Positions 50,004 to 59,290 of a stretch of DNA of 62,623 nt are shown here, piece after piece (position 1 is the first letter of the stretch; every line of letters begins with the position of its first letter). Origin of the DNA: Serratia liquefaciens (GTDB lineage Bacteria > Pseudomonadota > Gammaproteobacteria > Enterobacterales > Enterobacteriaceae); assembly GCA_012719855.1 (NCBI GenBank), contig JAAXZN010000008.1, forward strand, positions 1 through 62,623, given 5' to 3'. The position numbers and the translations under genes are program-made. The notes under the pieces are model-generated. The model saw only the letters and a program-made list of their open reading frames with translations, did not search any database and was not told where the DNA came from.

Positions 50004-50843
50004 TCATTTTACTGCCGGGGTGATCCACAGGTAATCGGCCACCTGTTTATCGACCTGCACACCGGGTTCCGCCAGCATCAGTACCGTTGGCAACGCAGCC
50101 GGTTGCAAATCCTGCACGTGCAGTGGCACTCCTACGGATTTGGCTGCATGGTAGCCACCGGCAATCAACAGCGCGGGAGTGGGCGCGGCCAGCAAGCGTT
50201 CAGCCATGCGTCGGTCGCGCTGCTGTTGGATCGCCAGCATCGCATGCAATTGCTGAGGTTCAATCTTGCCGCAGTGCGAAGTGCGGATGGTTTCTTCCAG
50301 CGCTTTCTGCACCACCGGACGCACCGACAGCTGGCCCTGCGGGAAACTTGGCTGCTGATAAAAAGCCATGATTTCATCGCGATCCAGGTTAGCCGACCAC
50401 AGCGGATAGGGGGCACGCATCGCCGCCATGACCACATCGCCGTACAGTGACCATTTCCACCCCGACTGCCAGCCGATCAACTCCGCTACGCGTCCGTCAC
50501 GAACGCTGGGCTCCCCCTGCAGCCACTGTTTCACCTGATTAACCTTGTCTTGCTGATTCGGGTTAATCATTTCCATCAGCACGCTGCCCTGGGGACGCTG
50601 CTGTGGCAGGTTTTGCACCAGCCACAGCTCAATCTGATGGTGATAGGGGTTATCGTGTTTTTCGCCGACGATGACCCGGGGTTGAGCGGCCAAACGGGCC
50701 AGAAGCTGGTCAGGTGACAGGCTTTCCCCACTGCGCAAATCCGTAATTTTGCCCAAACTATCAAGGGTATTTTTTGGCGAGGAAACCGGGGTTTGGCTAC
50801 AGGCGCCGAGCGCCAGCGCGGCCAATAAAATCAAAAGTCTCAT
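50004..50843 (-). CDS. ChaN-like iron-regulated lipoprotein
   Basis: 279-aa lipoprotein with lipobox LALGAC (cysteine at 15). ChaN-family motifs: VIVGEKHDNPYHHQIELWLVQ (residues ~57-77 region), WSANLDRDEI, and LLIAGGYHAAKSVGVPLHV (~228-246). Campylobacter ChaN binds heme and is linked to the receptor ChaR; here too it stands near a TonB receptor. A Fur box with a perfect GATAATAATTATC palindrome lies just upstream. Own transcription unit, followed by the tonB-like gene on the same strand. Confidence 0.88.
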   Translation of the reverse strand: MRLLILLAALALGACSQTPVSSPKNTLDSLGKITDLRSGESLSPDQLLARLAAQPRVIVGEKHDNPYHHQIELWLVQNLPQQRPQGSVLMEMINPNQQDKVNQVKQWLQGEPSVRDGRVAELIGWQSGWKWSLYGDVVMAAMRAPYPLWSANLDRDEIMAFYQQPSFPQGQLSVRPVVQKALEETIRTSHCGKIEPQQLHAMLAIQQQRDRRMAERLLAAPTPALLIAGGYHAAKSVGVPLHVQDLQPAALPTVLMLAEPGVQVDKQVADYLWITPAVK

Positions 50844-50878
50844 GATGCTGCCCTGTCATAAAAAGTGGCGATATTATA

Positions 50879-50897
50879 GATAATAATTATCATTTGC
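50879..50897 (-). promoter_or_regulatory. Fur box before the chaN-like gene
   Basis: GATAATAATTATCATTTGC matches the Fur consensus at 15 of 19 positions and includes a 13-base perfect palindrome. It lies 36 bases upstream of the start. Confidence 0.88.
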
Positions 50898-51013
50898 ATA
50901 TAGAGAACCCCCTTTCCTACGATATCGATAACTATTTTTTTACTTTAGGATCCCTGAACACGCATTGATTTCATGAGGTATTGCGGGTATAACCAATAGC
51001 CATTTAGCAGCTT

Positions 51014-51021
51014 AGACGTCT
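51014..51021 (+). promoter_or_regulatory. MetJ operator (met box) before mmuP
   Basis: AGACGTCT is the exact met-box consensus. The adjoining octamers AGCAGCTT and ATACGGGT match at 4 and 5 of 8 positions, as usual for flanking boxes in a MetJ array. It ends 16 bases before the mmuP ATG. Confidence 0.75.
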
Positions 51022-51037
51022 ATACGGGTAAAATACC

Positions 51038-52447
51038 ATGCACTCACCTGTCCCCGCCGAAGGGCAATTCAAACGCACCATGAAGGCCCGGCACCTGGTG
51101 ATGCTGTCGCTGGGTGGCGTGATCGGCACCGGGCTGTTTTTCAACACCGGCTATATCATTTCCACTACCGGCGCCCTGGGTACCCTGCTGGCCTATCTGA
51201 TTGGCGCACTGGTGGTCTATCTGGTCATGCTGTGCCTGGGCGAGCTTTCGGTGGCGATGCCGGAAACCGGCGCCTTCCACGTTTACGCCTCCCGCTACCT
51301 TGGTCCGGCGACCGGTTATACCGTGGCCTGGCTCTATTGGCTCACCTGGACAGTCGCACTCGGTTCCAGCCTGACCGCCGCCGGTTTCTGCATGCAGTAT
51401 TGGTTCCCGCAGTCGCCGGTTTGGCTGTGGTGTTTGATCTTTTGCGCGGCCATTTTCCTGCTCAACGTAGTCACCACTCGCTTCTTTGCGGAGAGCGAAT
51501 TCTGGTTCTCGTTGATCAAGGTGATCACTATTCTGGCGTTTATTATCCTCGGCGGCGCAGCCATGTTTGGCCTGCTGCCGATGAAAGACGGCACCCCGGC
51601 CCCCTTCCTGCATAACCTGACCGCCTCAGGCTGGCTGCCCAACGGCACCTTGCCGATCCTGATGACGATGGTGGCGGTCAACTTCGCTTTCTCGGGCACG
51701 GAGCTTATCGGCATTGCCGCAGGCGAAACCGAAAATCCGGAAAAGGTGGTGCCCTGGGCGATACGGACCACGGTGATCCGCCTGATGCTGTTCTTTATCG
51801 GTACGGTGTTTATTCTGGCTGCACTGATCCCGATGGATCAGGCCGGGATTGTCAAAAGCCCGTTTGTGCTGGTGTTTGAACGCATCGGCGTGCCCTATGC
51901 CGCCGATATCTTCAACTTCGTCATCCTGACCGCCATCCTGTCGGCCGCCAACTCAGGCCTGTACGCTTCGGGGCGCATGCTGTGGTCGCTGGCCAACCAG
52001 CGCACTCTGCCGACCTATTTTTCTCGCGTCAATAAACGCGGCATTCCGATCAATGCGCTGACCTTCAGCATGCTTGGCGGCGTACTGGCGCTGTTAACCA
52101 GCGTGATTGCGCCGGACACGGTGTTTGTCGCCCTGTCGGCCATTTCCGGCTTTGCGGTAGTGGTGGTTTGGTTGAGCATCTGCGCCTCACACTACGCTTT
52201 CCGCCGCCACTATCTGCGCAGCGGCCAGCCGATCGCCGGCCTGAAATACCGCGCGCCGGGTTATCCGTTAACGCCGATCGTCGGCTTTTCCCTGTGCCTG
52301 CTGGCCTGTATCGGACTGGCGTTCGATCCGGAGCAACGCATCGCGCTTTACTGCGGGCTGCCGTTCGTCGCGCTGTGCTACGCCGCCTATTATCTGACCC
52401 GCCGCAGCGGGCAAAAAACATCTTTGGGAGAAAATCATGTCGGTTAA
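51038..52447 (+). CDS. mmuP: S-methylmethionine permease
   Basis: Amino-acid permease of the APC superfamily, 469 aa (E. coli MmuP 467), about 12 membrane helices. The consensus start of the first helix [17 protein letters not shown] is near residues 22-38, with [21 protein letters not shown] near 218-238. Imports S-methylmethionine for the methyltransferase encoded next, with which it overlaps by 11 bases. A MetJ box upstream fits regulation by methionine. Confidence 0.92.
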   Translation: MHSPVPAEGQFKRTMKARHLVMLSLGGVIGTGLFFNTGYIISTTGALGTLLAYLIGALVVYLVMLCLGELSVAMPETGAFHVYASRYLGPATGYTVAWLYWLTWTVALGSSLTAAGFCMQYWFPQSPVWLWCLIFCAAIFLLNVVTTRFFAESEFWFSLIKVITILAFIILGGAAMFGLLPMKDGTPAPFLHNLTASGWLPNGTLPILMTMVAVNFAFSGTELIGIAAGETENPEKVVPWAIRTTVIRLMLFFIGTVFILAALIPMDQAGIVKSPFVLVFERIGVPYAADIFNFVILTAILSAANSGLYASGRMLWSLANQRTLPTYFSRVNKRGIPINALTFSMLGGVLALLTSVIAPDTVFVALSAISGFAVVVVWLSICASHYAFRRHYLRSGQPIAGLKYRAPGYPLTPIVGFSLCLLACIGLAFDPEQRIALYCGLPFVALCYAAYYLTRRSGQKTSLGENHVG

Positions 52448-53375
52448 CAACCCCGTCGCCACGCTGTTGGCCACCCACGGCACGCTGATTCTTGACGGCG
52501 CGCTGGCGACCGAACTGGAGGCTCGCGGCTGTGACCTCAGCGATCCCCTGTGGTCGGCCAAGGTGCTGATCGAAAACCCCGAGCTGATTTATCAGGTTCA
52601 TCTCGACTATTTCAACGCAGGGGCGCAGTGCGCCATCACCGCCAGCTATCAGGCCACGCCGCAGGGCTTTTTGCGCCGCGGCCTGGATCAAGCTCAATCA
52701 CTGGCGCTGATCGCCAAAAGCGTGCACCTGGCGCAGCAGGCGCGCCGCGACTATCTGGCTCAGCACCCACAGGCAACGCCCTTGCTGGTCGCCGGCTCAA
52801 TCGGCCCCTATGGCGCTTATCTCGCCGACGGGTCTGAATATCGCGGCGATTACGCATTGCCGCAGGAAGAAATGATCGCCTTCCACCGCCCACGGATCCG
52901 TGCGTTGGCCGAAGCTGGCGTAGACCTGCTGGCCTGTGAAACCCTGCCCTCGTTCAGTGAGCTGCAGGCGCTGCTGGCTGTGTTGCGAGAATTCCCGACG
53001 CTCGGCGCCTGGTTCGCCTTCACCCTGCGCGACAGCCGACACCTCAGCGACGGCACGCCGCTGACGCAGGTGCTGGCAGCGCTGCACGGCAATCCGCAGG
53101 CGTTGGCGATTGGCATCAACTGCATTGCGCTGGAAAATGTGGCCCCGGCGCTGCGCCAGTTTGCCGCGCTGACCGACAAACCGCTGTTGGTCTACCCAAA
53201 CTCAGGCGAGCATTACGACGCGGTGAGCAAAACCTGGCACGCCTGCGGCGGTGAGCACGGCAGCCTGATTGATCAGGTAGGAGAATGGCAACGCATCGGC
53301 GCACGGCTGATTGGCGGCTGCTGCCGGACTACGCCAAAGGATATTTGCCAGATCGCGGCACTCTGCAAGGCATAA
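52437..53375 (+). CDS. mmuM: homocysteine S-methyltransferase MmuM
   Basis: Makes methionine from homocysteine using S-methylmethionine. 312 aa. N-terminal [16 protein letters not shown], zinc ligands in [10 protein letters not shown] and the paired cysteines of IGGCCRTTP near residue 297. The start at 52437 lies within the mmuP end with GGGAGAAA just upstream. Confidence 0.95.
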   Translation: MSVNNPVATLLATHGTLILDGALATELEARGCDLSDPLWSAKVLIENPELIYQVHLDYFNAGAQCAITASYQATPQGFLRRGLDQAQSLALIAKSVHLAQQARRDYLAQHPQATPLLVAGSIGPYGAYLADGSEYRGDYALPQEEMIAFHRPRIRALAEAGVDLLACETLPSFSELQALLAVLREFPTLGAWFAFTLRDSRHLSDGTPLTQVLAALHGNPQALAIGINCIALENVAPALRQFAALTDKPLLVYPNSGEHYDAVSKTWHACGGEHGSLIDQVGEWQRIGARLIGGCCRTTPKDICQIAALCKA

Positions 53376-53379
53376 AAAA

Positions 53380-53407
53380 GCCCCCTGCGCCAAGGCGTCA
53401 GGGGGCG
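53380..53407. terminator. terminator between mmuM and maeB
   Basis: GCCCCCTG / CAGGGGGC with an inner GCGCC/GGCGT stem. On the minus strand it is followed by six T, so it fits best as the maeB terminator; it also ends mmuPM less strongly. Confidence 0.85.
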
Positions 53408-53423
53408 ATTTAATGCCAAAGGC

Positions 53424-55703
53424 TTATAACGGTTCGGTCTGCGCTTCCACAACCGCCAGCGCCACCATGTTGACGATGCGGCGCACCGAGGCGATTGGCG
53501 TCAGGATGTGTACCGGTTTCGCTACTCCCATCAGCACCGGCCCTACGGTAACCCCTTCGGAAGAAGACACGCGCAGCAGGTTGTAGCTGATACGCGCCGC
53601 TTCCATGTTCGGCATGATCAGCACGTTGGCCGAGCCTTTCAGCGGGCTGTCCGGCATCAGGTCATTACGAATGCTCTCAACCAACGCGGCATCACCGTGC
53701 ATCTCGCCGTCGATTTCCAGCTCCGGTGCCATCCGGTTTACCAGCTCAAGCGTTTTACGCATCTTGCAGGCCGCCGGGTTATCGGAAGAACCAAAGCTGG
53801 AATGGGACAACAGTGCCACCTTCGGCTCAATGCCGAAGCGACGCACGGTTTCCGCCGCCATCAGGGTGATTTCCGCCAGTTGCTCAGGCGTCGGATCGTC
53901 ATTGACATAGGTATCGGCGATAAAGGTGTTGCCGCTTGGCAGCAGCAGCGCGTTCATCGCCCCGGCGACATGGGCGCCCTCACGGAAGCCAAACACTTTT
54001 TCGACCACGTCGTAGTGCTCGTGATAGCTGCCGATGGTGCCGCAGATCATCGCATCCGCCTCGCCACGATGCAGCATGATGGCGGCAATCAGCGTCGGGT
54101 TGCCGATCACCGCTCGGCGCGCCTGCTCCTGCGAAACGCCTCGGCGTTTCATGATCTGGTAGTACTCGCCCCAGTATTCATTGAAACGCGGGTCGGACTC
54201 GTTGTTCACCACTTCAAAATCTTTACCCGGCGTCAGCTGCAGACCGAGTTTTTTCAGGCGCATTTCGATCACGCTCGGGCGCCCTACCAGAATCGGATAG
54301 GCCAAGCCTTGCGACACCAGTTCCTGAGTGGCGTGCAGTACCCTTTCCTCTTCGCCTTCCGCCATCACCACCCGCTTCATTTCCTTCTTCGCCTGGGCAA
54401 AGATCGGCTTCATGAACAGGTTGGTTTTGTAGACGAATTCAGACAGTTTCTCGATATAGGCATCGAAGTCTTCGATCGGACGCGTCGCCACGCCAGACTC
54501 CATCGCGGCCTTGGCCACTGCCGGAGCAATTTTAACAATCAGGCGCGGGTCGAAAGGTTTGGGAATGATGTATTCAGGGCCAAATGACAGATCCTGATCC
54601 CCATAGGCCGATGCCACCACGTCGCTTTGCTCGGCCAGCGCCAGATCGGCAATCGCATGCACGCAGGCCAGCTTCATCTCTTCGTTAATCGTGGTAGCCC
54701 CTACATCCAGCGCACCACGGAAGATGAACGGGAAGCACAGCACGTTGTTTACCTGGTTCGGGTAGTCGGAACGACCGGTACAGATAATGGCGTCCGGGCG
54801 CACGGCTTTCGCCAGCGGCGGCAGGATTTCCGGTTCCGGGTTGGCCAGCGCCATGATCAACGGATCCTTGGCCATGGTTTTCACCATATCCTGAGTCAAG
54901 ACACCCGGGCCGGAACAACCGAGGAAGATATCGGCGTTAGGGATAGCGTCACCCAGCGTGCGCTGGCCGTTATCTTCAATCGCATAAGCCGCCTTGGTCT
55001 GCTCCATATTGGCGTCACGGCCTTTGTAGATCACCCCTTTGGAGTCGCAGACGGTAATGTTCTGCTGGCGTAGCCCCAGGGCCACCAGCAGGTTCAGACA
55101 GGCGATCGACGCAGCACCGGCACCGGAAACCACCAGCCGCACGTCGGAAATATTCTTTTTCACTACCCGCAGGCCATTCAACACTGCGGCAGTGGTGATG
55201 ATCGCAGTACCGTGCTGATCGTCGTGGAAGACGGGGATCTTCATGCGCTCGCGCAGTTTCTGCTCGATGTAGAAACACTCCGGCGCCTTGATGTCTTCCA
55301 GGTTAATCCCGCCAAAGGTCGGCTCCAGCGCGGCGATGATGTCGATCAGCTTGTCAGGGTTTAGCTCATCGACTTCGATATCAAACACGTCGATACCGGA
55401 AAACTTCTTGAACAGGACGCCTTTCCCTTCCATCACCGGCTTACCGGCCAGCGCACCGATATTGCCCAGGCCCAGCACGGCCGTGCCGTTGGAAATCACC
55501 GCCACCAGGTTACCGCGCGCGGTATATTTGTAGGCCGCCAGCGGATCGGCAGCAATTTCCAGACAAGGTGCCGCGACGCCCGGCGAATAGGCCAGCGCCA
55601 GATCGCGTTGCGTTGCCAGTGGTTTGGTGGGGGATACCTGGATCTTCCCTGGGACCGGATATTGGTGGAAATCAAGCGCACTCTGTTTGAGCTGTTCGTC
55701 CAT
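53424..55703 (-). CDS. maeB: NADP-dependent malic enzyme MaeB
   Basis: Oxidative decarboxylation of malate to pyruvate with NADPH formation. 759 aa, as in E. coli. Malic-enzyme domain (residues 1 to ~425: [45 protein letters not shown]) fused to a phosphotransacetylase-like domain (~430-759: [37 protein letters not shown]), a regulatory module. Start at 55703. Confidence 0.97.
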   Translation of the reverse strand: MDEQLKQSALDFHQYPVPGKIQVSPTKPLATQRDLALAYSPGVAAPCLEIAADPLAAYKYTARGNLVAVISNGTAVLGLGNIGALAGKPVMEGKGVLFKKFSGIDVFDIEVDELNPDKLIDIIAALEPTFGGINLEDIKAPECFYIEQKLRERMKIPVFHDDQHGTAIITTAAVLNGLRVVKKNISDVRLVVSGAGAASIACLNLLVALGLRQQNITVCDSKGVIYKGRDANMEQTKAAYAIEDNGQRTLGDAIPNADIFLGCSGPGVLTQDMVKTMAKDPLIMALANPEPEILPPLAKAVRPDAIICTGRSDYPNQVNNVLCFPFIFRGALDVGATTINEEMKLACVHAIADLALAEQSDVVASAYGDQDLSFGPEYIIPKPFDPRLIVKIAPAVAKAAMESGVATRPIEDFDAYIEKLSEFVYKTNLFMKPIFAQAKKEMKRVVMAEGEEERVLHATQELVSQGLAYPILVGRPSVIEMRLKKLGLQLTPGKDFEVVNNESDPRFNEYWGEYYQIMKRRGVSQEQARRAVIGNPTLIAAIMLHRGEADAMICGTIGSYHEHYDVVEKVFGFREGAHVAGAMNALLLPSGNTFIADTYVNDDPTPEQLAEITLMAAETVRRFGIEPKVALLSHSSFGSSDNPAACKMRKTLELVNRMAPELEIDGEMHGDAALVESIRNDLMPDSPLKGSANVLIMPNMEAARISYNLLRVSSSEGVTVGPVLMGVAKPVHILTPIASVRRIVNMVALAVVEAQTEPL

Positions 55704-55803
55704 TGTAGGTTCCTATGCTTTTTGCTTTTATGTTGAGGTAAGGCTTGTAAAGCTATGGGGCTATGAGGCTGCGTCCTGTCATTGTCCGTGGCGCCGTCGC
55801 AGA

Positions 55804-55888
55804 CCCAAAAGCCCGTAATCAAGGCGGAGGGAGCAGAGCATAGCGGGCCTATGTTCAAACCCGACAACGCGGAGTACGGGCTTTTGGG
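55804..55888. repeat. large inverted repeat upstream of maeB
   Basis: CCCAAAAGCCCGTA (55804-55817) and its exact complement TACGGGCTTTTGGG (55875-55888) flank 57 bases. The arms can form a 14-bp stem. It lies in the 444-base gap 55704-56147 where no known gene was recognised, and could be an RNA element or a member of a dispersed repeat family. Confidence 0.65.
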
Positions 55889-55941
55889 GCGCGACCCGAA
55901 GGGCTGGGGCCATTTGAACGCGCATCTGTGTTACGAGTCGC

Positions 55942-56076
55942 TTATTTGGCCCACCAAACCTCACGACCCGCGCCTTGCTGCGCGTCCAAATGACCGCCAG
56001 CGGCGCTCACGTACAATGGCAGGGCACAGCCTTTAAGTATAGTGAGAGAAACGTCACAAACTTTGAAGCGGGCCAT
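55942..56076 (-). CDS. possible 44-codon ORF of unknown function
   Basis: From ATG (56074-56076) to TAA at 55942 the frame reads MARFKVCDVSLTILKGCALP... and ends GREVWWAK. AAGG lies right before the ATG, too close for an ideal ribosome site. The sequence is rich in G and W near the end and shows no family I can name. It may be chance within a repeat-like stretch. Confidence 0.25.
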   Translation of the reverse strand: MARFKVCDVSLTILKGCALPLYVSAAGGHLDAQQGAGREVWWAK

Positions 56077-56147
56077 AACCTTGATCGAAATAGTTTTATA
56101 AAAGTAAAAAAAGAAGTACCACAGGACGAAGAAGAAAAACACTGCCG

Positions 56148-56414
56148 TCAGTGCGGCGGCAGTTTGGCGCGCCAGGCATTCAGCGTGGCCACCCGGCCTG
56201 CGCAAATTTGTAACGAGGTTTGTAGCGCCAGGGTATAACTCAGCGCATCCCCCCAGGTATTGCCCGGCAGCTGCGGTTGTTCACAAGGGATAAACACCGT
56301 TTCAGGGGGTAACAGCACCACCGGTACTGCCGGCTGCGGCGGTTGGGCGCAGGAGCTCAATAACAGCGCCAGGCATAGGCTGCCCAGCGCAGGCGTCATT
56401 TTTAATCGCTTCAC
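56148..56414 (-). CDS. chiZ: outer-membrane spanin (Rz1-like), ChiZ
   Basis: Small lipoprotein of the Rz1 type, largely nested out of frame in the end of chiY. The GTG at 56414 has a strong AGAGGA six bases upstream, giving 88 aa (MKRLKMTPALG...) with lipobox LLSSC (~residue 22), then a Pro-rich stretch (AQPPQPAVPVVLLPPE). An ATG at 56435 is in frame but lacks a ribosome site. Last gene of the chiWXYZ cassette that in S. marcescens supports secretion of chitinases. Confidence 0.82.
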   Translation of the reverse strand: MKRLKMTPALGSLCLALLLSSCAQPPQPAVPVVLLPPETVFIPCEQPQLPGNTWGDALSYTLALQTSLQICAGRVATLNAWRAKLPPH

Positions 56415-56685
56415 GGTATTTCCTCTGATAAACATCGCTTTGCTGCCGCAGCTGCTGCTCCTGCTGCTGTTGGGCCGCCATCAGCGCGCGATTCTGTGCA
56501 TCCTGGGTTTGCAGCGTGGCAATCAACCCCGCTTGCTGCGCCAGGGTCTTTTGCTGCTCTCCCGCCTGCTGCCGCGCCAGCTCCAGCCGGTGCGACAACA
56601 GCGAGCTATAGCCGCCAAGGCAGATGGCTACCAACAACAGCAGCAGCAATCCGCCCTGCGCCAATCTGTTCAGCCAGCCGCTCAT
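56302..56685 (-). CDS. chiY: inner-membrane spanin (Rz-like), ChiY
   Basis: 127 aa from the ATG at 56685, overlapping the chiX stop as ATGA. N-terminal membrane helix (residues ~9-27) followed by a long coiled coil rich in Gln, Ala and Leu (~33-90), the standard inner spanin layout. It would pair with ChiZ across the periplasm. Confidence 0.83.
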   Translation of the reverse strand: MSGWLNRLAQGGLLLLLLVAICLGGYSSLLSHRLELARQQAGEQQKTLAQQAGLIATLQTQDAQNRALMAAQQQQEQQLRQQSDVYQRKYREAIKNDACAGQPMPGAVIELLRPTAAAGSTGGAVTP

Positions 56686-57083
56686 GCGGGGTAATCCCTG
56701 AAGGAAAGCTGGAAGTGCGGCCCGTCCTTCAGCGTCTTCCATTCCCCGCCCCACTCAACGGTAACCGCACACTCTCGCGCTGCGCGACGGACCGCAACCG
56801 CGATTTGCGCGTAGTAATCCCACTCCCAGGACACCACGCCCGCCGGCATGGCCACCACGTCCACCGCGTGGCCGGTCAAATGGCGGCTTTTCAGCGTCTG
56901 GCTTTGCCCACCGCGCACCAGGTCACGCTGACGCGCCATGCTGCGCCGCCCTTCGGTGATGGAAAAAGGCACCAGCGAATAATGCAGCGCCAGCCGCATC
57001 ACCCGCACCAGATCCGGGTGGACGCCCAGTAAATTCGTCTCGCTGCGTGCGGTAAAACGAATGTCTTCAATTTCATTTATCAT
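56682..57083 (-). CDS. chiX: L-alanyl-D-glutamate endopeptidase ChiX (M15 family)
   Basis: Peptidoglycan endopeptidase of the phage-endolysin M15 type, 133 aa from the ATG at 57083 (an ATG at 57107 would add eight residues). Zinc ligands are visible: H68 and D75 in SRHLTGHAVDV and H123 in GPHFQL; E110 in VEWGGEW is the probable catalytic base. No signal peptide, so it needs the ChiW holin to reach the wall. In S. marcescens ChiX and ChiW are needed for chitinase secretion. It overlaps the chiW end by 11 bases. Confidence 0.88.
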   Translation of the reverse strand: MINEIEDIRFTARSETNLLGVHPDLVRVMRLALHYSLVPFSITEGRRSMARQRDLVRGGQSQTLKSRHLTGHAVDVVAMPAGVVSWEWDYYAQIAVAVRRAARECAVTVEWGGEWKTLKDGPHFQLSFRDYPA

Positions 57084-57399
57084 TTTTAAGCCCCGTTTTT
57101 TTGCCAATGAATCTTTTAATTAATGCGCTGATATAATCAGCCCCAAGGAAACCAATCAGTACGCTGGCAAGGTTCGCCCATTTTAATTCCAGTCCGGTCA
57201 GCGCCAGCGCATCGCGTACCGTCCAGGCCAATAATGCGCACATAGCTGCATTTAATAACCGCCGCCGCATACCGACATTGCGATACGCTCCGTGTAATAA
57301 CGCCATGAGGCCTGCCAAAATGGCATTCATCACCGGCTGAAGATATTCACATGCTCGCTGGATAATTAAGCCAACAGCGTCTGGCTCTAAGCTGGACAT
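57073..57399 (-). CDS. chiW: holin-like protein ChiW
   Basis: 108-aa membrane protein with three hydrophobic segments (residues ~22-37, ~46-66, ~76-93) and a basic tail (KRFIGKKTGLKNDK), as in phage holins. AGGAG lies 7 bases before the ATG. First gene of chiW-chiX-chiY-chiZ, divergent from chiB. The set is phage-lysis-like but stands without any structural phage gene. Confidence 0.85.
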   Translation of the reverse strand: MSSLEPDAVGLIIQRACEYLQPVMNAILAGLMALLHGAYRNVGMRRRLLNAAMCALLAWTVRDALALTGLELKWANLASVLIGFLGADYISALIKRFIGKKTGLKNDK

Positions 57400-57695
57400 A
57401 GCTATACTCCTATTTTATTTTAATTAAACGCCAATCACGGCCGGTGAAATATCGGTACCTTCAGAATCTAGTGAAGGATGCTATAACAAAGCAAATGAAT
57501 AAATACAGCCTCTAAAGTCAAATTCATTCACGCTCAACCCTGACACAACAGCCGCCAATCAAATAACGGCATGGGTCGATAAAAAATTCATCTTTACTGT
57601 GATTTTTTTCGACTTCTCTTTCCTCGGGAAATAAACATTAATAGCGGCGGGAGATTCACTCTCAATGACAAAAACCTTAACCCTGGAGAAATACC
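57400..57695. promoter_or_regulatory. chiW / chiB divergent control region
   Basis: 296 AT-rich bases between the secretion cassette and chiB. ChiR is expected to act here so that enzyme and secretion genes respond together to chitin; no defined operator was picked. The chiB start is preceded by CTGGAG. Confidence 0.6.
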
Positions 57696-59195
57696 ATGTC
57701 AGAACGTAAAGCCGTTATTGGTTATTATTTCATTCCTACCAACCAAATTAATCACTATACCGAGTCCGATACTTCAATCGTACCTTTCCCGGTGTCCAAT
57801 ATTACACCGGCCAAGGCCAGGCAACTGACCCACATTAATTTCTCGTTCCTCGACATCAACAGCAATCTGGAGTGCGCCTGGGATCCGGAAACCAACGATG
57901 CCAAGGCGCGCGATGTGGTTAGCCGGTTGACTGCGCTGAAGGCGCATAACCCGAATCTGCGCATCATGTTCTCCATCGGCGGCTGGTATTACTCCAACGA
58001 TCTGGGGGTGTCCCACGCCAACTATGTCAACGCGGTCAAAACCCCGGCGGCACGAACCAAATTTGCCCAATCCTGCGTCCGCATCATGAAAGACTATGGC
58101 TTTGACGGCGTAGACATTGACTGGGAATACCCGCAGAGCAGCGAGGTCGACGGTTTTGTCGCCGCGCTACAGGAAATCCGCACCCTGCTCAATCAGCAGA
58201 CCCAGACCGACGGCCGCCAGGCGCTGCCTTATCAACTGACCATTGCCGGTGCCGGCGGAGCGTTCTTCCTGTCGCGTTACTACAGCAAGCTGCCGCAGAT
58301 CGTCGCCTCGCTCGATTACATTAACCTGATGACTTACGATCTGGCCGGTCCATGGGAGAAAATCACCAACCATCAGGCGGGGTTGTTTGGCGACAGCGCC
58401 GGGCCAACCTTCTATAACGCGCTGCGTGAAGCCAATCTCGGCTGGAGTTGGGAAGAATTGACCCGCGCCTTCCCCAGCCCGTTCAGCCTGACGGTAGACG
58501 CCGCCGTACAGCAACATCTGATGCTGGAAGGCGTGCCGAGCAGCAAAATCGTCATGGGCGTGCCGTTCTACGGCCGGGCGTTCAAAGGCGTCAGCGCCAC
58601 TAACGGCGGCCAGTACAGCAGCCACAGCACGCCGGGGGAAGATCCCTTCCCTGGTACCGATTACTGGCTGGTCGGCTGCGAAGAGTGCGTCCGCGACAAG
58701 GATCCGCGCATCGCCTCTTACCGCCAGCTGGAGCAAATGCTGTTGGGCAACTATGGCTATCAGCGCCTGTGGAACGATAAAACCAAAACGCCATACCTGT
58801 ACCACGCGGCCAAGGGCCTGTTCGTCACCTATGACGACGCCGAAAGTTTCAAGTACAAGGCGAAGTACATCAAACAACAGCAGTTGGGCGGCGTGATGTT
58901 CTGGCACCTGGGTCAGGACAACCGCAATGGCGATCTGTTGGCTTCACTGGACCGTTACTTCAACGCACCGGACTATGACGACAGCCAGTTGGATATGGGC
59001 ACCGGCTTGCGCTATACCGGCGTCGGCCCAGGTAATCTGCCCGTCATGAGCGCCCCGGCCTACGTTGCCGGTACCACCTATAATCAGGGAGCACTGGTGT
59101 CCTATCAGGGCTATGTCTGGCAGGCCAAGTGGGGCTATATCACTTCCGTGCCGGGCTCCGACACCGCCTGGCTGAAAGTGGGTCGCGTAGCGTAA
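57696..59195 (+). CDS. chiB: chitinase B (GH18)
   Basis: Processive exo-chitinase releasing chitobiose. 499 aa, the exact length of S. marcescens ChiB, with only scattered substitutions against the sequence I recall. Catalytic signature DGVDIDWEYP with D140, D142 and the acid E144; the Y of MTYDLAGPW; a C-terminal chitin-binding domain (residues ~450-499: YVAGTTYNQGALVSYQGYVWQAKWG). There is no Sec signal at the N-terminus, so it fits export by the ChiWXYZ route. Followed by a terminator and the convergent chiR. Confidence 0.97.
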   Translation: MSERKAVIGYYFIPTNQINHYTESDTSIVPFPVSNITPAKARQLTHINFSFLDINSNLECAWDPETNDAKARDVVSRLTALKAHNPNLRIMFSIGGWYYSNDLGVSHANYVNAVKTPAARTKFAQSCVRIMKDYGFDGVDIDWEYPQSSEVDGFVAALQEIRTLLNQQTQTDGRQALPYQLTIAGAGGAFFLSRYYSKLPQIVASLDYINLMTYDLAGPWEKITNHQAGLFGDSAGPTFYNALREANLGWSWEELTRAFPSPFSLTVDAAVQQHLMLEGVPSSKIVMGVPFYGRAFKGVSATNGGQYSSHSTPGEDPFPGTDYWLVGCEECVRDKDPRIASYRQLEQMLLGNYGYQRLWNDKTKTPYLYHAAKGLFVTYDDAESFKYKAKYIKQQQLGGVMFWHLGQDNRNGDLLASLDRYFNAPDYDDSQLDMGTGLRYTGVGPGNLPVMSAPAYVAGTTYNQGALVSYQGYVWQAKWGYITSVPGSDTAWLKVGRVA

Positions 59196-59212
59196 CGGTA
59201 AGCGACGACATA

Positions 59213-59246
59213 AAAAACCCCGTGGCTGATGGCGACGGGGTTTTTA
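59213..59246. terminator. terminator between chiB and chiR
   Basis: AAAAACCCCGT, 11-base loop, ACGGGGTTTTT. The stem is symmetrical with A and T flanks, so it can serve both convergent genes. Confidence 0.88.
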
Positions 59247-59290
59247 CTGTTTTAAAAGTTTAATTTTCGCATCCCTTCGTGGTCACTCCC

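Noticed and set aside
56148..57399. Prophage remnant
   Set aside because: Only lysis-type genes are present, in the same place and order as the chitinase secretion genes of S. marcescens; no integrase, structural gene or attachment repeats.
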